Of a stretch of 64,000 nt of DNA, positions 17,937 to 26,061 are shown piece after piece; position 1 is the first letter of the stretch, and the number at the start of each line of letters is the position of its first letter. Where the stretch lies: NCBI GenBank assembly GCA_963752855.1, contig CAVVZX010000038.1, positions 124,001 to 188,000 of the forward strand. Direction: 5' to 3'. The notes beneath the pieces are model-generated. The model was not told where the DNA came from. It made no database searches and was given only the letters and a program-made list of their open reading frames with translations. This DNA comes from DATJPW01 sp963752855 (GTDB taxonomy: Bacteria; Desulfobacterota; Desulfomonilia; Desulfomonilales; Desulfomonilaceae). Both the position numbers and the translations under genes were made by a program.

Positions 17937-18340
17937 AGAAGAAGCGAATTCTTGTGGTTGAAGACGACAGGATAATTGCCAGGTCCTTGCGGATGATTCT
18001 GGAGCAGTTGGGCTATGAAGTCACTGCGCTCGCGTCAACAGGGCAAGCTGCTATCAATGAGGCAAAAGAGACCAAACCCGACCTGATTTTGATGGACATT
18101 ATTCTGGATGGCGCTATGGACGGCATAGAAGCCGCCGAGGTGATACGTTCCCATCTCAGCATCCCATTGATCTACTTGACGGCCCATTCGGACCATGCCA
18201 CACGTGAACGCGCGGACGCGACCCAGCCTTTCGGCTATCTGTCAAAACCCATTATGAAGGATGACTTGCGCCGCATCATAGAGCAGGCGCTTTCGACAGC
18301 CCAAGAAGCACAGCAGAAGAATGGTAGGGCGCTGAAGTGA
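17933..18340 (+). CDS. Single-domain response regulator
   Basis: 135 residues, receiver domain only: ILVVEDDRIIARSLRMIL (acidic pocket), LILMDIILDGAMDGIEAAE (phospho-Asp), LIYLTAHSD (Thr switch) and GYLSKPIMKDDL (conserved Lys). GTG start inside the kinase stop. With no output domain it probably passes the signal to another protein or controls a phosphorelay. It is the intact partner of the tandem kinase. Confidence 0.9.
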   Translation: MKKKRILVVEDDRIIARSLRMILEQLGYEVTALASTGQAAINEAKETKPDLILMDIILDGAMDGIEAAEVIRSHLSIPLIYLTAHSDHATRERADATQPFGYLSKPIMKDDLRRIIEQALSTAQEAQQKNGRALK

Positions 18341-18478
18341 TTTTCGAGGATGGGGGTCTGGAATCCTTCCCTCCGCTAGAGCAAATTGACTTTACCGCAC
18401 TTACAGGCCACCTGATTGCGTCCCCCTGGCATTTAGTCCAATTCGTGACAGATGCCGTGCAGCATATCCAAGTCTCTT

Positions 18479-18548
18479 TGTGGGGCAGGCTTTCCAGCCT
18501 GCCTGTGCTGAAATGCCTATCATGGCAGGCTGGAAAGCCTGCCCCACA
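18479..18548. repeat. Perfect 25-bp inverted repeat
   Basis: Arms TGTGGGGCAGGCTTTCCAGC(CTGCC) and its exact complement with a 20-nt loop. It lies between the response regulator (stop 18340) and the acyl-CoA dehydrogenase start (18649), so it may end transcription or be a REP/MITE-like element. Nothing else is seen in 18341-18648. Confidence 0.85.
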
Positions 18549-18648
18549 CTCTACGATCCCGAACACTTGACTCGCTCCCCGGTAGCGAGGTATCAGGGCA
18601 CGTCGAGCAAGGCGATTCACGAAAAGACATTCGTAGCATGGAGATCAA

Positions 18649-19758
18649 ATGGCTGGTTTTACTCTGGACGAGGATCAACAGCAGATCCAGGACATGGCCC
18701 GGAAGTTTGCGGCTAAAGAACTCAGGCCGATTGCCCGGGATTGTGACGAGGAAGCCAAACTTCCGCCCGAAGTCCTCAATAAGGTCTGGCAGTTGGGCTT
18801 TTGCCCGAACGCAATCCCCGAAAAATATGGCGGATATGAGCTGGGACGTTCCGCACTCAATTCGGCCATCATGGTCGAGGAATTGGCCTGGGGCGACGTC
18901 AGTCTTACCCTGGGCGCTCTTTCGCCCCTCTTAATGATGTTACCCATCCTTGAATTCGGTTCCGAGCAACAAAAGGAAGAATGGCTTCCGAAATTCTGCG
19001 GGGAAGAATTTTTTCCTGCCACAGCAGCCCTAATGGAGCCGAGGATAACATTCGACCCTACGGACCTTCATACCGTCGCTCAAATACGAGGAGACGAGAT
19101 AGTCATCAATGGGGTCAAGTGCATGGCTCCTATGGCGGATCAAGCCGAGCACATATTGGTATACGCCACAGATGCCGAAGCCGCCGGGCCCGGTTCAGTG
19201 AAAGCCGTAATTGTCGACAAAGGCGCGCCGGGCCTCAAGATATCCGGGCCCGAAAAAAACCTGGGGCTTAATTCTTTGCCATTGTTTCGAGTGACATTTG
19301 AAGACTGTGTAGCGCCCAAGGCGCGGCTGATCGGCGGCGATCAGGGTGTTGATTATATGAGGCTACTGAATCTCTCGAGATCGACCCTCTGCGCGATGGC
19401 CGTGGGGGTTGCCCGCGCCTCCTATGAATATGCTCTGGGCTATGCCAAAGAGAGGTTTGCTTTCGGGGAACCCATTGCAAGCAGACAATCCATTGCCTTC
19501 ATGTTGGCCGAATCCGCTATGGAGGTGGACGGAATGCGTATGCTGGCCTGGAGAGCGGCGTGGCGCTTGGACCGGAACGAAGACGCCACGCGCGACGCAG
19601 CTCTGGCTAAGATGTATTGCGCGGAGCAGGCTATGAAAATTGTTGATTACGGCGTGCAAATCCTGGGGGGCCACGGATACATTCGGGAACACCCTGTGGA
19701 GATGTGGTTCAGGAATGGCCGTGGATTTTCAACCATGGAAGGCCTTGCCATTGGCTGA
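18649..19758 (+). CDS. Acyl-CoA dehydrogenase (369 aa)
   Basis: FAD-dependent dehydrogenase that makes the alpha-beta double bond in an acyl-CoA. ATG 18649 with GGAG 5 nt ahead. N-terminal helical domain to about 110, a middle beta domain (KCMAPMADQAEHILVYATDA, VIVDKGAPGLKI) and a C-terminal helical domain with ILGGHGYIREHPVEMWFRN. The usual TEPxAGSD loop of the middle domain is replaced by LMEPRITFDPTDLH, so substrate or FAD contacts differ. The catalytic Glu is likely in STMEGLAIG at the very end. Next gene, 70 nt on, is another family member; they may form a heteromer or act in sequence. Confidence 0.9.
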   Translation: MAGFTLDEDQQQIQDMARKFAAKELRPIARDCDEEAKLPPEVLNKVWQLGFCPNAIPEKYGGYELGRSALNSAIMVEELAWGDVSLTLGALSPLLMMLPILEFGSEQQKEEWLPKFCGEEFFPATAALMEPRITFDPTDLHTVAQIRGDEIVINGVKCMAPMADQAEHILVYATDAEAAGPGSVKAVIVDKGAPGLKISGPEKNLGLNSLPLFRVTFEDCVAPKARLIGGDQGVDYMRLLNLSRSTLCAMAVGVARASYEYALGYAKERFAFGEPIASRQSIAFMLAESAMEVDGMRMLAWRAAWRLDRNEDATRDAALAKMYCAEQAMKIVDYGVQILGGHGYIREHPVEMWFRNGRGFSTMEGLAIG

Positions 19759-19828
19759 CGGGACCCGACTAGCGCAACAATGAACGATTCTGCGCTGAGC
19801 AATCGAGCCGCCTGAAAAGGAGAATCGG

Positions 19829-21022
19829 ATGATAGACTTTGAACTACTGCCGGCGACTAAACAGATGCGACAGATGGTCCGCGCTCTTGCGGAAGGAGTG
19901 TTTAGGCCGGTCACTCGATACTATGACGATCACGAGCATGATAAGGTGCAGGAGCTGTATGACGTGGTCGAGAAAATGGGCCTCAAGACCTTCAGACAGG
20001 GGGGCGGAGGCAAACCGGGCGCCGACGGAAAGAAGACCTCCGAGCCCAACGTCTCCCTGGTGGTAAACATGGAAGAGCTGTCCTGGGGCGACGTGGGCAT
20101 CATGCTCTGCTTTCCCGTCCGCGGTTTAGGCAATGCCGCCATTGACGCTGTCGCCACTCCGGAACAGAAAGCCCGATTCGGGGCAAAGTTCGCTGCAATG
20201 GCGATCACCGAGCCCGGAGCAGGCTCGGATACCGCCGCAATCACCACCACGGCCAAGCTCGACCCTGAGACAAACGAATGGATACTCAATGGAGAAAAGA
20301 TCTTCGTTACATCGGGCTATCACTCCGAAGCGGTCGTAGTTTGGGCCACACTGGACCGCAGCCTGGGGCGAGCCGCAATCAAGAGCTTTGTTGTGGAGAA
20401 AGGCACGCCGGGGATGACGGTTACCAAGCTGGAGCACAAGCTCGGTATCCGAGCCTCCGATACGGCCTCGATTGTTCTGCAGGACTGCCGAATCCCACGC
20501 GACAATATCCTGGGCAGCGCGGAGATCACGGAGAGAAAAGAAGGCCTGGGTGGCGCAATGGCCACTTTTGACGCGACCCGGCCGGGAGTGGCCGCCATGG
20601 CCATCGGCGTGGCCCGCGCCTCACTGGAGTTCACGAAGGAGAAGCTGGAGGGAGAAGGCTACACCTTTCCTTATGACGTTAGTCTTCATAAACTCAATTA
20701 TGTGCAGAAGACAATGATGGAGATGGAGGCTAACCTGGAGGTTGCTCGACTGCTCAACTGGCGTGCGGCATCCATGCTGGATGACGGTCTTAGGAACAGT
20801 CTGGAGGCTTCCATAGCCAAGGCCAAGGCCGGTCGTGCGGCTACTCTGGTTACTCAGAAATGCGTGGAACTCCTGGGGCCGCTCGGTTACTCGCGGGAAT
20901 GGCTGGCCGAGAAGTGGATGCGAGATTCGAAGATCACTGACATCTTCGAGGGAACCGGTCAGATTCAGATGCTCGTGATCGCTCGAAACGTTCTGGGATT
21001 TTCTCGCGAAATGTTGAAGTGA
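19829..21022 (+). CDS. Acyl-CoA dehydrogenase (397 aa)
   Basis: ATG 19829, AAGGAG 8 nt ahead. Complete family pattern: AAMAITEPGAGSDTAAITTT (flavin/substrate loop), WILNGEKIFVTSG, FVVEKGTPGMTV, KLGIRASDTASIVLQDCRI, QKCVELLGPLGYSREWLAEK and TDIFEGTGQIQMLVIAR, in which the Glu of FEGT is the catalytic base. It is the more standard of the two tandem enzymes. A strong terminator follows directly, so the pair is probably a two-gene unit in fatty- or aromatic-acid degradation. The electron acceptor would be EtfAB, not present here. Confidence 0.93.
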   Translation: MIDFELLPATKQMRQMVRALAEGVFRPVTRYYDDHEHDKVQELYDVVEKMGLKTFRQGGGGKPGADGKKTSEPNVSLVVNMEELSWGDVGIMLCFPVRGLGNAAIDAVATPEQKARFGAKFAAMAITEPGAGSDTAAITTTAKLDPETNEWILNGEKIFVTSGYHSEAVVVWATLDRSLGRAAIKSFVVEKGTPGMTVTKLEHKLGIRASDTASIVLQDCRIPRDNILGSAEITERKEGLGGAMATFDATRPGVAAMAIGVARASLEFTKEKLEGEGYTFPYDVSLHKLNYVQKTMMEMEANLEVARLLNWRAASMLDDGLRNSLEASIAKAKAGRAATLVTQKCVELLGPLGYSREWLAEKWMRDSKITDIFEGTGQIQMLVIARNVLGFSREMLK

Positions 21023-21024
21023 TC

Positions 21025-21071
21025 AAAGCCCCGGAGTTTTCGTCGGCTATCCCCGCTGCCGGGGCTTTCTT
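21025..21071 (+). terminator. Rho-independent terminator after acyl-CoA dehydrogenases
   Basis: AAAGCCCCGG / CCGGGGCTTT perfect 10-bp stem with 24-nt loop and a following TTTCTTC tract, beginning 2 nt past the stop. Confidence 0.8.
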
Positions 21072-21819
21072 CAGTGATGGCGATTGGCTTCAGCGAAGCT
21101 GAGAGCCGGGAATGCGAATTCAACATAGGGGAGCTTCGTTTCAAACTCTCCCGGTATTGAGAATACCTTCCAACGCGTATGCGAGTTCTTCGGGCCCCTA
21201 TCTCAACCCTATAGAATGGGGATCATCAAGAGCAGTTGAAAGTTTTGCGCCCGTAAAGGACATGATCGGAGGGTAACAGAACGGCGATACTTCCAGCCTG
21301 TCTCATTAAGGGACGGGAGATCGACCACAATGTCCTTTTTCGTGATTACTTTTAGACCCCTAAATCGCAAAAGGAACAGAGGCGATACCGTCCCCGGACG
21401 ACAATTCTTCGCGCAGGTCCGATTATATTTGGCGCCGGGGGGACCCCGGATCTGCGTCCGGGGCAAACTCTGGCGCCTACCGGAACCAGGAGGGCTCGAC
21501 AGTCGCTTCTGCAGCCTGTGGCGCCACTCTGCGTTACCCTCCGATCCTGTCGGTTACGGACACAACTCTTTTTAGACTTATTATACATGCCGAGAAAGCG
21601 GTGAAGAGATCCGGCGTCGGGGCAAGCCAGAGCGCCAACGCTGCAGGCCGCGCCGTCCCATCTAGCTCCACTCTGCAAGATGGCGCGCCTGAAGCATTCA
21701 CCGGTATCTACGGCTAACCCGAGCGGGGCCCATCGTCTATATAGACCCCCATTCCTGCTGCGCCGAATGTTAGCAAAAACTTGACGCGCTTGTTTGTCCC
21801 AGCCCCCGCTGTCAGGCGC
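21072..21819. other. Long stretch without a supported gene
   Basis: About 750 nt between convergent units. GC-rich segments and small open frames on both strands, none with a ribosome site or recognisable protein. It may be an eroded gene. Confidence 0.5.
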
Positions 21820-22101
21820 TCACGGACTGCCGTCCACCTTTTCTCTGAGTTCCTTGCCGACCTTGAAAAAGGGCAGTCTCTTCTTGCCGACGGCTATCTT
21901 CTTCCCGGTCTTCGGATTTCGACCCATGTAGTCCCTATATTCTCTTACCTCGAACGATCCAAAGCCCCGCACCTCGATCCGTGAGCCGTTAACAAGAGAT
22001 CCTGACATAGTTTCAAAAACCAAATTGACAATTTCCTCGGACTTGCGCAGAGGAATATCCGCCTCCTTGGCGAGGTCCACAATAAGATCTGATTTGTTCA
22101 T
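21820..22101 (-). CDS. IHF/HU-family DNA-binding protein (93 aa)
   Basis: Small histone-like protein that bends DNA. MNKSDLIVDLAKEADIPLRK starts the dimerisation helices; the DNA-binding arm shows RIEVRGFGSFEVREYR and GRNPKTGKKIAVGKKRLPFF, with the Pro of RNPKTG being the residue that wedges into DNA. The IPLRKSEEIVNLVFETM part resembles IHF subunits more than HU. Full length. It lies 22 nt downstream of a second HU-type gene on the same strand; the two may form a heterodimer. Confidence 0.92.
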   Translation of the reverse strand: MNKSDLIVDLAKEADIPLRKSEEIVNLVFETMSGSLVNGSRIEVRGFGSFEVREYRDYMGRNPKTGKKIAVGKKRLPFFKVGKELREKVDGSP

Positions 22102-22123
22102 AGCAGATTTCAGCCTTTATTCG

Positions 22124-22408
22124 TCACTTTGCTTTTTGTACCGCCTGCTTGAGCGACTTCGACGCTCTAAAGCGCGGCACATTCCCTGCCGGGATCTTAA
22201 TCTTTTTCCGAGTCTGAGGATTGACTCCGGTCCGGGCCTTCCTATGAACGACCAGGAAGGTGCCCAGGTCCGCAACGCGTATCTTCCCTCCCTTTTTCTT
22301 CAATGAATTCTGAATCGCTTTCACGAACGCGGTAAGGGCCTTAGCGGCGGCCTTCTTGGTGATACCCGCTTCCTTGGCCATCCCATCGACCAGTTCGGCT
22401 TTGGTCAT
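22124..22408 (-). CDS. HU-family DNA-binding protein (94 aa)
   Basis: ATG 22408 with a full AGGAGGT site 7 nt ahead, suggesting strong translation. Typical HU: MTKAELVDGMAKEAGITKKA, then KIRVADLGTFLVVHRKARTG, NPQTRKKIKIPAGNVPRFR. The arm is more basic (RKARTGVNPQTRKKIKI) than in the neighbouring IHF-like protein. First gene of a two-gene nucleoid-protein unit. Confidence 0.92.
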   Translation of the reverse strand: MTKAELVDGMAKEAGITKKAAAKALTAFVKAIQNSLKKKGGKIRVADLGTFLVVHRKARTGVNPQTRKKIKIPAGNVPRFRASKSLKQAVQKAK

Positions 22409-22845
22409 GATCCATACCTCCTAAAGGCATAAAGATTTTTTGAAATGAACGCGTCCCCAGGGATGGCCGGATATTATTGATAGAAGATCGCATTGTCCAG
22501 AGAAATTATTAGGAACGTGTAAAACTTTACGGCCCTGTTCCGCGGTTCTTGTCAAGGAGAGGATGCGACCAGCGGAATTCCGGCACGAATTCTCGAATTC
22601 CAGGGACAGCGTACATAATTCTTGACGTTCGTCCGGCAGAGGATTAGCTTTTCAGAATGGCAGGATGCGCCTTCTCACGGCCGCAGGGACTATCCCAGAG
22701 CGGCCGGATGCAATGCGATGAGCGATTTTGGATCAAATCGTATGACACGAATGTGAGGCTGACGTCAAATTTCCCGAGCGCTCTTTGGGCAAGGTAGACA
22801 AAAAGGCATTGAGGAGTACTGTGGACACTTAAACGACCTGACTTG
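22409..22845. other. Intergenic region upstream of HU gene
   Basis: About 435 nt. It probably holds the promoter of the HU pair (22409-22560). The rest shows no supported gene and no clear hairpin. Confidence 0.4.
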
Positions 22846-24241
22846 TCATAACGTGGTGATCTTGATTTCAATCCTGCGATTCAGGCGGCGTGCTTCGTCG
22901 GTCATATTGGGGTCCACGGGGTGAAATTCCCCGAAAGATGATGCGCCTACTCTGCCCGGCGGGATTCCCTTCTCGATCAGGTATCGGACAACTTCCATAG
23001 CGCGGGCCGAGGCCAATTCCCAGTTGGAACGATACCGAGCCGATCGGATGGGCACGTCGTCCGTGTAACCCTGGATAAGAATGACAAGGTCCAAATCCTT
23101 TGGGATTTTGGGGACCATCTCATTGTAGATCTTAACGAACTTGTCCAGCTCTTTCTTGCCGCCCTCGTTGATGTCCGCCCGGCCCGAAGCAAATAGGATC
23201 TCGGACTGGAAGACGAACCGGTCTCCCTGAACCTTAATATCGGCGACTCCCTGGAAGACTTGTTCCAGCTTGGCCAGAAACTCGCTGCGGTACTTGGCGA
23301 GCTTGCGAAGGCGATCTATTTCCTTCTCTTTTTGGCCCAGAAGCTCCACCAACTGAGACACACGGAATTGCTCCTCGCGTTTTTCGTTCGCCGCTGCAAG
23401 CTTTCCGGAAATCTCATCCAGCTTTGAACGCAGAGAAGAAATTTCTTTTTGAAGGTCCGCCGCCTTCGTGGTCTGGGTCTGTTCCGATTGCTTGGCTTCA
23501 GCCAACATCCTGTTGAGCCCGTTCACCTGATCAACATATTCGGAAATCCTTTTATTCAGTTGGGCGATGGTGTTGTTGAGCCTGTCTATCTTGGCCTGGA
23601 GTTCCGTGATCGTGTCGGTCTTATTTCTTACATCTCCTTCAGTTTCCGCTAGCTTGCGGCCGGCCTGATCAAGCTTCAGACTCATGTCGTCGAGGGCCTT
23701 TTCCTTTTCTTGAAGGATTGCGCTCTTTTCGCTGAGCTGAGAGAGCAGGTTCGAGATCTTCCCTCGTTGTTCCTCCAGAGATTGCTCTTTTGCCTGAAGG
23801 TCCGCGGTTTGCCGCTGCGCATCTGCCCGTACATCCTTCAGTTCTTGTTGAAGCGACGTGACCGTCTTCTCGCGTCTCCTCCAACAAAGCGCTCTTTTCG
23901 TTGATTTGGGCGGCGGCCGCTTCCAGCTGTTCTTGCAGCCGCTTGAGCATCTCTTCCAGCCCGGTCGCTTTTTTCAGCTGGGCGCCGAATAGTTCCTGCA
24001 AGCGGTCTATCTCATGCTTGAGCTTTTCGATTTCATCAGCCTTCAGAGAGACCTGCCGTTGGAGACGTTCCAGTTCCGTATCCTTCTGGGACAAGCTCCT
24101 GGAAAGGATAGTCTCTGTGATGGTGAAGATAGTGATGACGAAGACAAGAATTAACAGCAATCCGGTCATTATGTCCGTGAAGCCGGGCCACGGATCAATT
24201 CTGGTTTGGTCGAAATGGGCTGGTCTCGTCCTGCGTAACAT
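22846..24241 (-). CDS. MotB/OmpA-type motor protein with long coiled coil (one frame break)
   Basis: About 465 residues when the break near 23880 is closed. Short cytoplasmic N-terminus with DPWPGFTDIMTGLLLILVFV: one membrane helix led by an Asp, like the proton-carrying Asp of MotB/ExbD. Then about 250 residues of heptad-rich coiled coil, and a C-terminal OmpA/MotB peptidoglycan-binding domain: ILFASGRADINEGGKKELDK, LDLVILIQGYTDDVPI, WELASARAMEVVRYLIEKG and EARRLNRRIEIKITTL. ATG 24241 shares one base with the stop of the MotA-like gene (TGATG), so the two are coupled. It is probably an ion-driven motor linked to the cell wall. Flagellar, gliding or other use is unknown. Confidence 0.82.
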
Positions 24242-25482
24242 CAGCTACTCTTTTCACCTGCGCCTGGGGGTTTGCTGCCGCTGGACCCGAGTGATTCCGC
24301 GTGTGGGGCAAGGTCCGAAAATCCCAGCGACAGGGTCTTATTCGTTATTTCACCCTGTAGCTTTATCTGGTCCAGCAAAGCCTTGCCCATGTCGTCGACA
24401 CCTTCTCTGCCAAGGCGGGTCTCTTTAATCATGCGCTCCATGTGGCGTCCCAGATGGTCCACGCGCTCCAGAAGACCCTGGCGCATTTGGTTCCCGAGTT
24501 GGATAGCTTCCCTTGTTTCGTTTTGCTGCTCCTTCAAAGTTTCCAGCACGCCTCGTAATTCCACCAGGGTCTCTGTAATCTTCTCGTCCGTAGCGCTTTG
24601 AGCGGAAATGACTTCCCCCAGCCGCCGGAGGTTTTCGCCCAGGGTTTCCTGTGACGCCAGATGGTACAGCCTGCCCCCAACGGGTTCCCCTGTTGTCAAG
24701 AGCTGCTGTTCGACTTCAATGGGTCCACGTGTGGGAAGGAGCGCAGGGAGGAGTAGGGAGACCACGAAAGTGTCCAATCCCGCCAGGAACCGAGCACGAG
24801 CCTGTCTGACCTGCACATCCACAAACCCGAGCAAGACGGTGCCCGCGAGGCCAAAGAGGGACGTGCTGAAGGCCGTTGACATACCACCGAGGAGTCCCCC
24901 TATGGATGATTTAAGTTGCGTGGCAAACGCGGCCGCATCCTGCGCTTGCCGAGGATCCAGCGTATCGAGCACCTCCCTGACGCCGGACACGGTGATCAAA
25001 AGACCCCAGAATGTCCCTATAAGTCCAAGGAACACCATTGTAGCGATAATGTACCGCACTAAAGCCCCCCTCACCTCTGCCATTTCCACATCAGCGTCAG
25101 AGACCGTAGCGGCGGCTTCCGTGGCCTGAAATCCGTTTTGGTCAGCAGCCTGAATGATGCGGTCGCATCGGTTCTTTACCAGGCCGGGCTTAAGGTCGGT
25201 TATCGAGCGCTTTATGGTCTCTCTTGGCGGGTTTGTCCTAAGCGTGTCGATCAGAACTTCCAGCCGGCGGCCCTGCGCCAGCAGCGAAATAAGCTCGGCA
25301 AGACAGAGGAAGAGCGCAATGATCGCCAGCGTCAGTATGATACCGTTGATCCATGCCCGGGCCATGAAAAACTGGACCAACTGATCTCTCGACCAGAACA
25401 GACCGAAACCGATGATCACAAGGAAAAGCAGGACCCGGAACAAGGCTCCATACACCTGTCCGGCTGATCGAGCAGGAGTCAT
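24241..25482 (-). CDS. MotA/TolQ/ExbB-type channel protein (413 aa)
   Basis: Inner-membrane partner of the MotB-like protein. Two N-terminal helices (about residues 14-31 and 44-68), a cytoplasmic loop, then the conserved pair of helices: ALVRYIIATMVFLGLIGTFW with GLLITVSGV, and IGGLLGGMSTAFSTSLFGLA with GTVLLGF, which form the ion pore in this family. A ~150-residue C-terminal tail rich in Glu/Gln (LVELRGVLETLKEQQNETRE) is a cytoplasmic coiled coil. No flagellar genes lie nearby. The pair resembles stand-alone 5:2 stators of Deltaproteobacteria. Confidence 0.85.
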   Translation of the reverse strand: MTPARSAGQVYGALFRVLLFLVIIGFGLFWSRDQLVQFFMARAWINGIILTLAIIALFLCLAELISLLAQGRRLEVLIDTLRTNPPRETIKRSITDLKPGLVKNRCDRIIQAADQNGFQATEAAATVSDADVEMAEVRGALVRYIIATMVFLGLIGTFWGLLITVSGVREVLDTLDPRQAQDAAAFATQLKSSIGGLLGGMSTAFSTSLFGLAGTVLLGFVDVQVRQARARFLAGLDTFVVSLLLPALLPTRGPIEVEQQLLTTGEPVGGRLYHLASQETLGENLRRLGEVISAQSATDEKITETLVELRGVLETLKEQQNETREAIQLGNQMRQGLLERVDHLGRHMERMIKETRLGREGVDDMGKALLDQIKLQGEITNKTLSLGFSDLAPHAESLGSSGSKPPGAGEKSS

Positions 25483-26061
25483 AAAAGCCTCCCAGCCAAA
25501 AATATGTCCGCTCAGGCGGGGTTATAAACGAGAACGACCGACGACAATCTACAGAGGCTCTATAATTCTAAACCATTCCGAGACCACATGCAAAGTTAGG
25601 ATAAGGTGAGGGCTACCTTTGAGTGCGTCGGTCAAAGTTCCCGTATTGCCGCGTTCTTGGCAGGCTGTGCGATTCAATTGTTTAAAGTGAAAGCAGAGGC
25701 GGGCGTCGAAGCTCGTTTGCGCTACATGAAGAGTCAGTTAGGCTCATTGCCAACATATCAATACTACATAATTTTCTGAGATTTCTCGAATTGGGGACAG
25801 CGTGTGAGCCACTTTGACTCGCTCACGCCGGTGCGTCCCGATCCCGGCACGTAACTGTTAGCAGGCCGTGAGTCTATTATATTGCATTTCTTGCAATTAT
25901 TCTCCCACTGCCCAGACTCAATGGCACGGGAAATGCATAGACTCGTGGTCAGTCTAGAGCGGCTTCGATTTCGTTGGCTGACCAAATTCCCCTTACCGTC
26001 GAATGAGGGCTGCATGAACATATTTAGTTGATTCCGTCCGAATCGCTGGAAGAGATCTACA
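25483..26061. other. Intergenic region between motor genes and sensor kinase
   Basis: About 580 nt, divergent starts on both sides, so promoters of both units should lie here. I see no gene with a ribosome site and no strong palindrome. Confidence 0.4.

Noticed and set aside
22846..25482. Zorya-type defence system (ZorA/ZorB look like MotA/MotB)
   Set aside because: No ZorC, ZorD or ZorE genes on either side, and the MotB-like protein has a long coiled coil unlike ZorB.
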